Below, in pieces: positions 41,730-42,296 of a stretch of 42,296 bases of DNA; position 1 is the first letter of the stretch, and the number at the start of each line of letters is the position of its first letter. This stretch comes from Candidatus Methanomethylophilaceae archaeon (GTDB lineage Archaea; Thermoplasmatota; Thermoplasmata; Methanomassiliicoccales; Methanomethylophilaceae), in contig JAFWTC010000017.1 in the NCBI GenBank assembly GCA_017519045.1, positions 1-42,296 on the forward strand, read 5' to 3'. The notes under the pieces were generated by a model. That model saw nothing but the letters and a program-made list of their open reading frames with translations, ran no database searches and had not been told where the DNA came from. The translations under genes and the position numbers were made by a program.

Positions 41730-42296
41730 ATGGGCGGGGCGATGGGAAGGAACGACGGGAGGGCGATCAGGCGCAATGCGAAGGATTCGGTGTTCGTGAG
41801 CTTCCTCAGGCACGAGGAGAACGTCCTCGACCTGTACAGGGAGTTGCACCCGGAGGACCTCTCGGCGACCGTGGAGGACGTCAGGATACGCACGGCCAAG
41901 CGCGTCATGGCCAAGGGGTTCACCAACGACCTCGGCTTCTCGGTCGGAGACAGGCGGATATGCCTCGTTGAGGCCCAGAGCTACGAGCTCAGACCCATGC
42001 AGCTTAGGACGGTCTTCTATCTAGCCGAGACGTTTCAGGATTACATGGAGGAGAGGGGGCTGACGCTTTACGATGTGAAATCCGTTCCGAAATGGGAAGT
42101 CTTCGTGGTCAGCACCGGACGTGGCCGCAAGGGCCTGTTCAGGCTGGGCGCGATTACGGACGATCTGATGGATGGCGGCACTCTCGAGCCAGTCTCCACG
42201 ACGGACGGCGGCTTCATCAGGAGCTACATGGAGGCATGTCGCATAATCGACACGGTGATATCGAGGAAACGGGATGTCGAGGGCAAGGCGGCGGTG
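41730..42296 (+). CDS. Rpn/PD-(D/E)XK nuclease family protein, partial at window end
   Basis: 189 codons are visible and the gene runs off the window. KDSVFVSFLRHEENVLDLYRE near the start and FTNDLGFSVGDRRICLVEAQS with a following LRTVFYLAETFQDYM match the Rpn recombination-promoting nuclease / transposase-31-like family, whose catalytic core is the D...E-A-Q arrangement seen here. Such proteins cut DNA and often occur in many copies near mobile regions. ATG 41742 is an alternative start after GGGCGGGG. No inverted repeats of an insertion sequence were seen. Confidence 0.72.
   Translation, partial: MGGAMGRNDGRAIRRNAKDSVFVSFLRHEENVLDLYRELHPEDLSATVEDVRIRTAKRVMAKGFTNDLGFSVGDRRICLVEAQSYELRPMQLRTVFYLAETFQDYMEERGLTLYDVKSVPKWEVFVVSTGRGRKGLFRLGAITDDLMDGGTLEPVSTTDGGFIRSYMEACRIIDTVISRKRDVEGKAAV

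Overview
The window looks like a high-GC euryarchaeal chromosome segment, most likely from a methanogen related to Methanomassiliicoccales (Thermoplasmatota). That is inferred from TATA boxes placed for leaderless or near-leaderless transcription, GGTGATC-type ribosome sites, a CCA-encoding tRNA-Thr, an Lhr-type helicase, a COG2522-type regulator and an archaeal-length ThiC. Of 26 stop codons that can be assigned, 24 are TGA, 2 are TAA and none is TAG, which suits a lineage that keeps UAG for pyrrolysine. Taxonomy is not proven by this window.

Left part (1-7220): the C-terminal part of an Lhr-family helicase cut by the window edge, a small DNA-binding regulator, an Ogg1-like 8-oxoguanine glycosylase on the minus strand, a GntR/YtrA regulator with its ABC-2 type transporter behind a palindromic operator, and an endonuclease IV-like protein.

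Central island (7342-40360): five FecCD/BtuCD-type importers for a metal chelate or tetrapyrrole-like ligand, and one heterodimeric ABC exporter. System 1 (7342-12448) has three tandem binding domains in one protein. System 2 (12661-18907) has a double binding protein with two dockerin modules and two different permeases. System 3 (26473-28442) has no binding protein. System 4 (32251-35675, minus) and system 5 (36274-40360) each have a dockerin-bearing binding protein; system 5 also carries a SAM methyltransferase. In the middle, on the minus strand, a three-gene operon encodes a CobN/ChlH-type chelatase large subunit, a NifH-NifD-like fusion protein and a NifK-like protein.

A 17-bp palindrome of form TTGGA-N7-TCCAA (0 to 2 mismatches) lies at the predicted transcription start of six units: systems 1, 2, 4 and 5, the exporter and the chelatase/nitrogenase-like operon. 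This predicts one regulon: import of a metallophore or metallo-tetrapyrrole, metal insertion plus nitrogenase-like reduction, and export. Substrate and regulator are unknown. This island is the candidate undescribed system.

Right end: tRNA-Thr(CGT) between systems 4 and 5, thiC on the minus strand, and a partial Rpn-type PD-(D/E)XK nuclease gene running off the window. Oddities worth checking are three genes with CGA where a TGA stop is expected, a permease whose homology starts at an ATA codon behind a good ribosome site, and a Walker A Ile in one exporter subunit. All are single transitions, so they may be sequence errors, population variants or real biology.
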